DNA of 9,357 nucleotides. Origin: an uncultured Desulfohalobiaceae bacterium. Its GTDB lineage: Bacteria > Desulfobacterota > Desulfovibrionia > Desulfovibrionales > Desulfonatronovibrionaceae. The DNA is taken from contig CAJXJU010000026.1 in NCBI GenBank assembly GCA_913055195.1, positions 1 to 9,357 of the forward strand. Reading direction: 5' to 3'. Numbering within the stretch: the stretch's first letter is position 1; each line of letters begins with the position of its first letter. The translations under genes and the position numbers were made by a program. This document shows positions 1 to 5,234 of this stretch, piece after piece. The notes under the pieces were generated by a model that worked only from the letters and a program-made list of their open reading frames with translations, searched no databases and was not told the DNA's origin.

Positions 1-24
1 TGGAATATTTTCTCAATCCTATTT

Positions 25-30
25 TATAAT
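25..30 (+). promoter_or_regulatory. Possible promoter -10 box ahead of the radical SAM gene
   Basis: A perfect TATAAT lies 52 bases before the ATG at 82. A -35 box at the usual spacing would fall at about positions 2-8, where only GGAATA-like sequence is seen, so the match rests on the -10 alone in AT-rich DNA. The window edge cuts off further upstream sequence. Confidence 0.35.
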
Positions 31-81
31 TTACTGAAAAAATTGAACATTTTTTTCAAGTCAGAAAGTTGAGTTACTAAA

Positions 82-1020
82 ATGAACCGATATTACAGCC
101 TGGCAACTTATCTCCGCGCCCGTTTTGGACAACGGGTCCAAAAAATTCCCTTAGACGCCGATTTTTCCTGCCCCAACCGGGATGGCACAATTTCCAGGAA
201 TGGCTGTATTTTTTGCAACCCAAAGGGGTCAGGGACTGGACTGGGCGCCAGAGGTTTAAGCCTGGAGAAACAATATTTATTCTGGCAAGAAAAGTTTTCA
301 AAAAAATATAAAGCCAGACTGTTTCTGGCCTATCTTCAATCATATAGCAACACCTACGGCCCGTTAAAAAAAATTGAAAACATGCTTAAAAGGCTTGAAA
401 AGCTACCCGGGCTAGCGGGCTTATGCCTTGGGACCAGACCTGATTGCCTGGACAAAGATAAATTAAACCTTTTAGCTTCTTACCCCTTTCAGGAAATCTG
501 GCTTGAGCTTGGTTTACAAAGTTCCAACAACCACACTCTGGAGATTATTAACCGGGGCCACAAAGCTGAAGATTTTGCATGGGCTGTTAAGCTCGCCCAT
601 AAAATGGGCATCAAAACCTGCGCTCATGTCATTGCTGGCCTACCCCAGGAAACAATGAAAGATTTCCTGCAAACCATTAATTTTTTAAACGACCTGCCCA
701 TATCAGGCATTAAAATCCATAATCTCTATATTTGCAAGCACACCACTCTGGCCAAACTCTGGCGGACAGGGGCTTACACGCCACTAAGCATGAACGAATA
801 TATTCACTGGCTCGAACGGGCCCTTTTTTCACTCAGGCCAGATATTGTTATCCACCGTTTAAATGGCGACCCGGCCAGAGGCGAACTCCTGGCTCCAGAC
901 TGGGCCAGTTATAAACACATCATTCTGGAAAAAATCAAGCAAACTCTGACTGACAAAAATCTCTGGCAGGGCAAAGCCTTACACCCCAATAGTATTCCAC
1001 CCTGGTTTGGAGGAAGTTGA
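82..1020 (+). CDS. yhcC: Radical SAM protein, YhcC / TIGR01212 family
   Basis: This 312-residue protein belongs to the Elp3-like radical SAM proteins of the YhcC type. Their fold binds a 4Fe-4S cluster and S-adenosylmethionine; the substrate of this subgroup is, to my knowledge, not firmly established. The cluster cysteines are C30, C42 and C45, in the CPNRDGT...GCIFC context that marks the family (C-x11-C-x2-C). Other matching blocks are GTRPDCL at 117-123, ELGLQS at 142-147, AHVIAGLPQET near 181-191 and GDPARGELLAPDW near 262-274. The N-terminal YYSLATYLRARFG is also typical, which supports the ATG at 82. No strong Shine-Dalgarno is visible; the leader reads GAAAGTTGAG. Length is normal and the gene is intact. 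The methyltransferase gene follows 38 bases downstream on the same strand, so the two may be co-transcribed. Family assignment is firm; function is not. Confidence 0.9.
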   Translation: MNRYYSLATYLRARFGQRVQKIPLDADFSCPNRDGTISRNGCIFCNPKGSGTGLGARGLSLEKQYLFWQEKFSKKYKARLFLAYLQSYSNTYGPLKKIENMLKRLEKLPGLAGLCLGTRPDCLDKDKLNLLASYPFQEIWLELGLQSSNNHTLEIINRGHKAEDFAWAVKLAHKMGIKTCAHVIAGLPQETMKDFLQTINFLNDLPISGIKIHNLYICKHTTLAKLWRTGAYTPLSMNEYIHWLERALFSLRPDIVIHRLNGDPARGELLAPDWASYKHIILEKIKQTLTDKNLWQGKALHPNSIPPWFGGS

Positions 1021-1058
1021 GAAGATAATTGGGAAAATAAGAAGTTGAGTAATTAGAG

Positions 1059-1541
1059 ATGGAGTATGAAATTTTTACCAATTCTTTTTTCACCCTTAAA
1101 GTAACCTGGAAAAAAGGACAGATTTATTCCACCAGCATAACCAAAACCAGAAAACAAATAACACACAGCCTTTCACTATCCTGCTCTCACCCTTATTCCA
1201 GGAATATCGCCCAAAACATGGCCAACTATGAGATGCAAAAATCAGTAACATGGTCTGATGCGCCTCTTTTCTGGGAACGAGTTTCACCATTCTCCAGAAT
1301 AGTTTTGACAACCTTGCTGACACGGGTTGCCTTTGGCCAGATTGTTACCTATAAACAACTGGCTGGGATGTGCGGCAGACCAAGGGCCATCAGAGCAGTA
1401 GGACAGGTCATGGCCCACAACCCCTGGCCTTTGCTTATTCCCTGCCATAGAGTGATCTCCCAAAAAGGATTGGGTGGTTATGGGCCGGGCCTTGAATTAA
1501 AAAAAACGCTCCTGCGGTTGGAAGGAGTAGAATTTGCTTGA
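1059..1541 (+). CDS. ogt: Methylated-DNA-protein cysteine methyltransferase (O6-alkylguanine repair)
   Basis: This 160-residue DNA repair protein removes alkyl groups from O6 of guanine by irreversible transfer to its own cysteine. The active-site motif IPCHRVI is present with C129 as acceptor. Other conserved features are Y98 in VTYKQLA, the arginine finger R112 in RAIRAVG, N121 in HNPWPLLIPCHRV, and GGYGPGLELKKTLLRLEG at the C-terminus. The DNA-binding/catalytic domain covers about residues 69-160. The first 65 residues form the usual poorly conserved N-terminal domain and are rich in Ser, Thr and Lys. No Ada-type metal-binding or AraC regulatory domain is fused, so this is the stand-alone Ogt/MGMT form; ogt is used as the generic symbol. 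The leader GAAGTTGAGT ends 8 bases before the ATG and resembles the leader of the preceding gene. The stop codon overlaps a TTGACT that could be the -35 box for rpmH. Confidence 0.93.
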   Translation: MEYEIFTNSFFTLKVTWKKGQIYSTSITKTRKQITHSLSLSCSHPYSRNIAQNMANYEMQKSVTWSDAPLFWERVSPFSRIVLTTLLTRVAFGQIVTYKQLAGMCGRPRAIRAVGQVMAHNPWPLLIPCHRVISQKGLGGYGPGLELKKTLLRLEGVEFA

Positions 1542-1571
1542 CTAAGTCCATTTTTGAGTTTAATTTATAAA
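1538..1571 (+). promoter_or_regulatory. Putative promoter region for the rpmH cluster
   Basis: TTGACT (1538-1543) overlaps the end of the methyltransferase gene, and TATAAA (1566-1571) lies 27 bases before the rpmH start. The 22-base gap between them is too long for one standard sigma-70 promoter. Either TATAAA works with a poor -35 box, or TTGACT uses a weaker -10 such as TTTAAT (1559-1564, 15-base gap). A promoter is expected here because a ribosomal protein operon begins, but the exact elements are uncertain. Confidence 0.35.
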
Positions 1572-1582
1572 ATTACTTTTTT

Positions 1583-1590
1583 GGAAGGAG
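1583..1590 (+). promoter_or_regulatory. Strong Shine-Dalgarno of rpmH
   Basis: GGAAGGAG ends 8 bases before the rpmH ATG. It is among the strongest ribosome binding sites in the window, as expected for a highly expressed ribosomal protein, and it contrasts with the weak sites of rnpA, yidD and mnmE. Confidence 0.8.
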
Positions 1591-1598
1591 CGAGAAAA

Positions 1599-1733
1599 AT
1601 GAAAAGAACTTATCAACCAAGCAAAATTAGAAGAAAAAGAACACATGGATTTTTGGTACGCATGAGGACAAAAAGTGGACGCAAAGTAATTAACAGAAGA
1701 AGGGCAAAGGGTAGGAAAAGATTAGCCGTCTAA
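1599..1733 (+). CDS. rpmH: 50S ribosomal protein L34
   Basis: This 44-residue, very basic protein is L34 of the large ribosomal subunit. It starts [18 protein letters not shown] and ends [12 protein letters not shown], matching the family almost end to end, including the RTHGF and GRKV blocks. The length (44) is standard. The ATG at 1599 follows a strong GGAAGGAG site. It opens the classical rpmH-rnpA-yidD-yidC cluster. Its last 13 bases are shared, in another reading frame, with the proposed start of rnpA. L34 is needed in far greater amounts than the RNase P protein, so the two genes should be expressed unequally. The weak rnpA start and the hairpin at 1762-1798 could provide that, though this is inference. 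Confidence 0.97.
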   Translation: MKRTYQPSKIRRKRTHGFLVRMRTKSGRKVINRRRAKGRKRLAV

Positions 1734-2113
1734 CTTTTCCCAAAAAATTTAAGATCACCAAACGGCCCCTGTATCTTGCATGTTATTCCAGGGGCCGTCG
1801 TTATTTTACAGCACATTTTGTTCTCTTTGTCCTTCCACAGAACCTGGGGCATTGGCGACTGGGTATTGCGGCCAGCAAAAAAATTGGCTCCGCAGTAAAA
1901 AGAAATCGCCTCAAAAGGCTAATCAGGGAATCTTTCCGCCTGCATCAAAAAGAAATAAATGTGAGCGCTGATTTTGTTGTTATACCCAAAAAAACAAGGG
2001 ATTTACATAAGCTGAATTTAAAAACAGTGGAACAGGAACTCACTGCTGCAATTCATACTATTCAGAAAGATTTGTTAAGCGGGCTTCAAGCCGTTACCAA
2101 AAACCATCAATAA
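1721..2113 (+). CDS. rnpA: Ribonuclease P protein component, apparent ATT start
   Basis: This is the protein subunit of RNase P, which with the RNA subunit cuts the 5' leader from tRNA precursors. The reading frame is open from 1715 to the stop at 2111-2113. Read from ATT at 1721 it gives 130 residues, a normal family length. The N-terminus (M/I)[15 protein letters not shown] fits the usual start of Rnp[18 protein letters not shown] near 23-39, [11 protein letters not shown] near 46-56 and the RNR signature in [17 protein letters not shown] (58-74) are all present. No ATG, GTG or TTG occurs in frame before a GTG at about 1961, well after the RNR motif, so ordinary gene callers would miss or truncate the gene. 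GTAGG lies a few bases upstream of ATT as a modest ribosome site. The frame overlaps rpmH by 13 bases. Function is firm; the start codon is inferred, and a sequencing error (ATG read as ATT) is possible. Confidence 0.85.
   Translation: MSRLTFPKKFKITKRPLYLACYSRGRRYFTAHFVLFVLPQNLGHWRLGIAASKKIGSAVKRNRLKRLIRESFRLHQKEINVSADFVVIPKKTRDLHKLNLKTVEQELTAAIHTIQKDLLSGLQAVTKNHQ
1762..1798 (+). terminator. Strong hairpin inside rnpA, possible attenuator
   Basis: ACGGCCCCTG (1762-1771) and CAGGGGCCGT (1789-1798) form a perfect, GC-rich 10-bp stem around a 17-base loop. It lies 41 bases into the rnpA coding frame. The sequence after it, CGTTATTTTA, is T-rich but not a clean T run. It may act as a partial terminator or translational block separating rpmH and rnpA expression. 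The stem is directly visible; its role is inference. Confidence 0.4.
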
Positions 2114-2115
2114 CC

Positions 2116-2367
2116 ATGCGAACTTTTTTTATTTTTTGTATCTCACTATATCAAAAGTTTATTTCTCCCCTCTATCATCCATGTTGCCGTTACTATCCTA
2201 CTTGTTCAAATTATGCCCGGGAAGCAATAGTGCGTCACGGAATTTTGAAGGGATTGATCCTTTCCTTTTTGCGTATTTTAAGGTGTAATCCTTTATTTTC
2301 AGGGGGATTTGATCCTGTCCCTGATAAACTGACAATTTTCAGGAGCAATAAAGTCAATGGACAATAA
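2116..2367 (+). CDS. yidD: Membrane protein insertion efficiency factor YidD
   Basis: This small protein of 83 residues belongs to the YidD family, which is membrane-associated and assists YidC-dependent insertion of inner membrane proteins. Family hallmarks are YQKFISPL near 12-19, the cysteine-rich [12 protein letters not shown] at 23-34, LRCNP at 55-59 and GGFDPVP at 63-69. The start follows the rnpA stop by only two bases and has no clear Shine-Dalgarno, suggesting translational coupling to rnpA. The 3' end overlaps the yidC start by 11 bases. Length and motif order are normal. The residues after GGFDPVP are variable in the family and here are partly shaped by the overlap with the yidC ribosome binding site (AGGAG at 2341-2345). 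Confidence 0.94.
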   Translation: MRTFFIFCISLYQKFISPLYHPCCRYYPTCSNYAREAIVRHGILKGLILSFLRILRCNPLFSGGFDPVPDKLTIFRSNKVNGQ

Positions 2368-3967
2368 ACGTGTACTTTTAGCTGTTGTTCTGTCACTGGC
2401 GGTTTTAATTGGCTGGAATTTGCTTTTTCCGCCTGTACCTCCAGTTCATCAAAAACAGATAAAAAATGCCACAACCAGACAATCTCAAAATTCAGTCTCA
2501 ACTACTGTTCATTCCCAATCTTATGCACAGACAAAGAGCGAAAACGTTTTTAAATTTAATCCGGCCAGAGGGCAAAAAATCACCATTGAAACCCCGTTGT
2601 ACAGGGCAGTGTTCAATTCTCAAGGCGGAATTTTAGAACATTTTATCCTTAAAAAATATAAACAAAGCATAGAGCCAGATGCCCCGAATATCGACCTGAT
2701 CACACCAGAAGCCCTGCATAAGGGCCCGCTGGGTATTGTGTGGAATAAAATACCTACCTGGATCAAAGCGGAATGGTCAACGAACGGCGGTGATAAACAC
2801 CTGGCTCCTGGACAAAGCCATACTCTGAGCTTTGTGGGCAGGTTGGGCAATCTGGAACTTCACCGCCAGTTAACTTTTTATGGAGATTCTTATCAGATAA
2901 AAGAAACTCTACAGCTGATAAACTTAACCTCAAGTCCGGTCCAGGGGGAATTCTCTTTTATCATATCCAGTCCGGGCCTTAGCAAAGAAAATAATCGGTA
3001 CAACCGCACCCGCATAGCCTATTTCAATAAAGATGGCCTGCATGAAGAAAGTGATAAAGATGACCTGAAACCTGGCCTTAAAATCGAACCGCCTGTTCAA
3101 TGGGGGGCCATTACCAGCAACTACTTTCTCCTGAGTCTAATTCCTGGTGCTACTGATATGACCTTCAAGGCCAAACTGGAAAAAAATATCTATCGTCTTG
3201 CCCTGAGTCAGAATATCCAGATTGCGGCCAATATTCCGGCCCAGATTTCATGCACCTATTACCTTGGCCCCAAAGATGAAAAATGTTTAAGTAAGGCCCC
3301 GGGTAATCTTCAAGCAGCCATTCATTATGGCTGGTTTGACATCATTGCCAAACCTTTAATCAAGATTCTTAACTTCTTCTATAAATACACAGGCAACTAC
3401 GGTGTAGCCATCATTATTCTGACTATCATCATCAAGCTCTTGTTCTGGCCACTCTCGCAAAAAAGCTATAAATCAATGAATCAAATGAAAAAGTTGCAGC
3501 CCATGATGGCCAAAATCCGTGAGAAATATAAAGATGACCGGCAAAAGATGAATGAAGAGTTAATGCGGTTGTATAAGACTTATAAAGTCAATCCCGCGGG
3601 CGGTTGTTTGCCCATGTTTATTCAAATTCCTGTATTTTTTGCTCTTTATCAAGCGCTTTTAGGGGCGATTGAACTTCGCCACGCCCCGTTTATCCATTAT
3701 CTACCATTTACCGACATGGTCTGGCTGGCAGACCTTTCGGCGAAAGACCCATTTTACATTACCCCCTTGATAATGGGCGCAACTATGTTTATCCAACAAA
3801 AAATGACGCCTGCACCAGGGGATCCAACCCAGGCTAAAATCATGCTCTTTATGCCTATAATATTTACATTCTTGTTTATGAATTTTCCATCGGGGCTGGT
3901 GATCTACTGGCTGGTAAATAACATTCTCTCCATTGCCCAACAATGGTGGATGCTCAAAAAATCGTAA
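2357..3967 (+). CDS. yidC: Membrane protein insertase YidC
   Basis: This 536-residue inner membrane protein is the Gram-negative form of the YidC/Oxa1 insertase, which integrates and folds membrane proteins alone or with SecYEG. The first membrane segment is at about 6-25 and is followed by a Gln/Ser/Thr-rich linker. The large periplasmic domain runs from about 65 to 320. The conserved insertase core starts near 325. It includes the membrane segment at 347-366, the charged cytoplasmic hairpin [20 protein letters not shown] (370-389), [20 protein letters not shown] (412-431), [11 protein letters not shown] (464-474) and [13 protein letters not shown] (510-522). The groove arginine known from E. 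coli (R366) aligns by eye with K360. AGGAG lies 11 bases before the ATG. The gene overlaps yidD and completes the rpmH cluster. The C-terminus ends in a short basic tail, LKKS. Confidence 0.97.
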   Translation: MDNKRVLLAVVLSLAVLIGWNLLFPPVPPVHQKQIKNATTRQSQNSVSTTVHSQSYAQTKSENVFKFNPARGQKITIETPLYRAVFNSQGGILEHFILKKYKQSIEPDAPNIDLITPEALHKGPLGIVWNKIPTWIKAEWSTNGGDKHLAPGQSHTLSFVGRLGNLELHRQLTFYGDSYQIKETLQLINLTSSPVQGEFSFIISSPGLSKENNRYNRTRIAYFNKDGLHEESDKDDLKPGLKIEPPVQWGAITSNYFLLSLIPGATDMTFKAKLEKNIYRLALSQNIQIAANIPAQISCTYYLGPKDEKCLSKAPGNLQAAIHYGWFDIIAKPLIKILNFFYKYTGNYGVAIIILTIIIKLLFWPLSQKSYKSMNQMKKLQPMMAKIREKYKDDRQKMNEELMRLYKTYKVNPAGGCLPMFIQIPVFFALYQALLGAIELRHAPFIHYLPFTDMVWLADLSAKDPFYITPLIMGATMFIQQKMTPAPGDPTQAKIMLFMPIIFTFLFMNFPSGLVIYWLVNNILSIAQQWWMLKKS

Positions 3968-4023
3968 GTCAAGAAAGAATAACAACGCCCGGTTCTTTTA
4001 ATTAGCTCAGGCTCAAACAAAAA

Positions 4024-4117
4024 AGAGTGTAGAGTTTAAAGTCTAAAGAAACTATCAGCTATCTGGCAAACTCTTAAATCCAAAAAAATCTTAATTTAAC
4101 TCTAAACTCTGCGCTCT
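4024..4117. repeat. Imperfect AT-rich inverted repeat
   Basis: The arm at 4024-4038 (AGAGTGTAGAGTTTA) pairs with the arm at 4103-4117 (TAAACTCTGCGCTCT) over 15 positions. Thirteen are Watson-Crick and two would be G-U in the + strand RNA. The 64 bases between are AT-rich and lack a gene. The right arm touches the left edge of the palindromic element. Confidence 0.45.
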
Positions 4118-4276
4118 AAGAGTCGCCTGCAAAAAGTCGAAGTTCGCAAGTTACAGCTAGCGGGGACAGGCGAACGACTAATAATTTCAAATGGTTGCAA
4201 CCGTTACAACGCTCGCTGACGCTGTCCGCCTGTCCCCGCACGGAAAAATTTACTTTTTGCAGGCGATTCCTCTAAG
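4114..4276. mobile_element. MITE-like palindromic element with terminal inverted repeats
   Basis: The core element spans 4123-4266. Its ends are a perfect 15-bp inverted repeat, TCGCCTGCAAAAAGT (4123-4137) and ACTTTTTGCAGGCGA (4252-4266). Nested inside is a perfect 13-bp inverted repeat, GCGGGGACAGGCG (4160-4172) and CGCCTGTCCCCGC (4227-4239). The middle contains the self-complementary GGTTGCAACC (4193-4202). The 7-bp CTCTAAG lies on both sides (4114-4120 and 4270-4276), 2 and 3 bases from the repeats, and could be a target-site duplication. It has no coding capacity. It may be a non-autonomous mobile element or a repeated extragenic palindrome; only one copy is in this window, so mobility is inferred. 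Transcribed, it would form a long structured RNA. Confidence 0.5.
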
Positions 4277-4314
4277 CAACGATTCGTTGATCTAAAATAA
4301 TGTTTGAGCACAAT

Positions 4315-4368
4315 TCCCAACCTTGCTTGTGGGCAAAGGAGAGAAAAAAATCTAATCTTAGGTTGGGA
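4315..4368 (+). promoter_or_regulatory. Hairpin in the khpB 5' leader
   Basis: TCCCAACCT (4315-4323) and AGGTTGGGA (4360-4368) are perfectly complementary over 9 bp with a 36-base purine-rich loop (GGGCAAAGGAGAGAAAAAAA inside). It lies 76 bases before the khpB ATG. It has no T run after it, so it is not a simple terminator. It could be a leader RNA structure; no known riboswitch class was recognised. Confidence 0.35.
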
Positions 4369-4433
4369 GACTACCTGAAATAATCTAATCTGCTCTTTGA
4401 AAATATGTATAACCGGGCCAATACACTTGAGTG

Positions 4434-4439
4434 AAGGAG
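4434..4439 (+). promoter_or_regulatory. Shine-Dalgarno that sets the khpB start
   Basis: AAGGAG lies 5 bases before the ATG at 4445. An in-frame TTG at 4397 would add 16 residues (KICITGPIHLSEG...) that are not family-like and would translate through this site, so the ATG at 4445 is preferred. Confidence 0.75.
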
Positions 4440-4444
4440 TTAGC

Positions 4445-5125
4445 ATGGACGAATTTGTGGAATTCTCAGGTAAAAATGTGGACGAGGCCATAGCCAGGGC
4501 TTGTGAACACTTTCAAACTGATCGCGACCAACTGGAAATCGAAATTATTACTGGCGGTTCATCAGGGATCTTTGGATTGGTGGGAGTGAAAAAAGCCAGA
4601 ATTAAAGCCAAAAAAAGAAACAATCTGCGTGAACTTGAACTATTAATTAAAGACATTATTGCAAATCTGATCAGGCCTATGTCCCCCAACCCGGAAATAT
4701 TAATTGATTTGCAATCAGAACCAATTCTGGTCACAATTAAAGACAAGGAAAATTCCGGGTTAATTATTGGTCGCGACGGTCAAACGATTGCTGCCTTGCA
4801 GTACGTTGCCAACAGGATCATCGCCAAAAAATGGCCAGGAACGTCTCGTATCCAGTTGGACACCGGAGATTACCGGCAAAAACAAAATGAAAGGTTACGA
4901 AAAACTGCCATCTATCTTGCCCAACAGGCAAAACGGGCAGGCAGGATCATGAGCACACAGCCTTTAAGTTCTTATCACCGCAGATTAATTCATCTGGCAT
5001 TGCAAAACGATTATGAGGTTCAAACTAAAAGCAAAGGTGAAGGCTCCATGAAAAAAGTACTTATTATACCCAAAAAAAGGAGGCGAAACAAACCCTTTAG
5101 AAATAACAGGGAAACGCATTATTAA
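4445..5125 (+). CDS. khpB: RNA-binding protein KhpB (Jag/EloR family)
   Basis: This 226-residue protein is the Jag/KhpB type, a cytoplasmic RNA-binding protein found next to yidC in many bacteria. In Gram-positives it works with KhpA and affects cell elongation; its role in Gram-negative relatives is less clear. The N-terminal Jag domain covers about 1-56 (VEFSGKNVDEAIARA and GSSGIFGLVGVKKARI). A linker of roughly 57-90 precedes the KH domain at about 91-155, which has the RNA-binding GxxG loop as GRDG (109-112) in GLIIGRDGQTIAALQYVANR. The R3H domain follows, with R179 and H183 in SSYHRRLIHLAL, and the C-terminus is very basic (PKKRRRNK). All three domains are present in the standard order. 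It is separated from yidC by a repeat-bearing gap and is followed at once by a strong terminator. Confidence 0.94.
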   Translation: MDEFVEFSGKNVDEAIARACEHFQTDRDQLEIEIITGGSSGIFGLVGVKKARIKAKKRNNLRELELLIKDIIANLIRPMSPNPEILIDLQSEPILVTIKDKENSGLIIGRDGQTIAALQYVANRIIAKKWPGTSRIQLDTGDYRQKQNERLRKTAIYLAQQAKRAGRIMSTQPLSSYHRRLIHLALQNDYEVQTKSKGEGSMKKVLIIPKKRRRNKPFRNNRETHY

Positions 5126-5130
5126 ACGAC

Positions 5131-5169
5131 CAAAGAAAAGGCGGAGAATGTTTCTCCGCCTTTTCTTTG
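5131..5169 (+). terminator. Strong intrinsic terminator after khpB
   Basis: Bases 5131-5148 (CAAAGAAAAGGCGGAGAA) and 5152-5169 form a perfect 18-bp stem closed by the 3-base loop TGT. The stem is GC-rich near the loop, A-rich on the left arm and T-rich on the right arm (CCTTTTCTTTG), so it could stop transcription from both directions. It begins 5 bases after the khpB stop codon. Confidence 0.9.
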
Positions 5170-5170
5170 T

Positions 5171-5234
5171 ACGCAGAATCACACACCCACACAGATCATA
5201 GACACACAAACAGACAGACACACACACACACAAT
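5171..5234 (+). promoter_or_regulatory. A/C-rich leader and AC microsatellite before mnmE
   Basis: The 64 bases between the terminator and the mnmE ATG contain 31 A, 23 C, 6 G and only 4 T. They end in an uninterrupted AC run of 15 bases (5218-5232). No Shine-Dalgarno exists within 20 bases of the start, and no convincing -35/-10 pair is seen. Such RNA would be unstructured. It could act as a CA-type translation enhancer, or as a C-rich, G-poor Rho-loading site; both are inference. Confidence 0.55.

Larger units (their letters stand above)
3968..4444. other. 477-base non-coding stretch between yidC and khpB
   Basis: No plausible gene is seen on either strand; open frames here lack start signals and family motifs. 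yidC and the jag/khpB gene are often close neighbours, so the length of this gap is notable. It holds nested inverted repeats: AT-rich arms at 4024-4038 and 4103-4117, a 144-bp palindromic element at 4123-4266, and a hairpin at 4315-4368. The 9-base ATCTAATCT occurs twice (4350-4358 and 4383-4391). Just after yidC, 3976-4000 can form only a weak hairpin ahead of TTTT, so yidC has no convincing terminator. Confidence 0.7.

Noticed and set aside
848..856. TTATCCACC, one base from a DnaA box, considered because rpmH often lies near oriC
   Set aside because: It is a single match inside the yhcC coding sequence, with no cluster of boxes and no dnaA or dnaN in the window.
1780..1971. 63-residue + strand frame overlapping rnpA
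   Set aside because: It lies in another frame of the rnpA gene, lacks family motifs, and the rnpA frame has clear RNR homology.
4123..4266. CRISPR-type repeat array
   Set aside because: Only inverted, not regularly spaced direct repeats are present, with no cas genes.
4324..4359. GGGCAAAGGAG in the khpB leader considered as part of a c-di-GMP (GEMM) riboswitch
   Set aside because: The required helices and tetraloop pattern around it are absent.
4397..4444. TTG start giving a 16-residue longer KhpB
   Set aside because: The extra residues are not family-like and the AAGGAG site points to the ATG at 4445.
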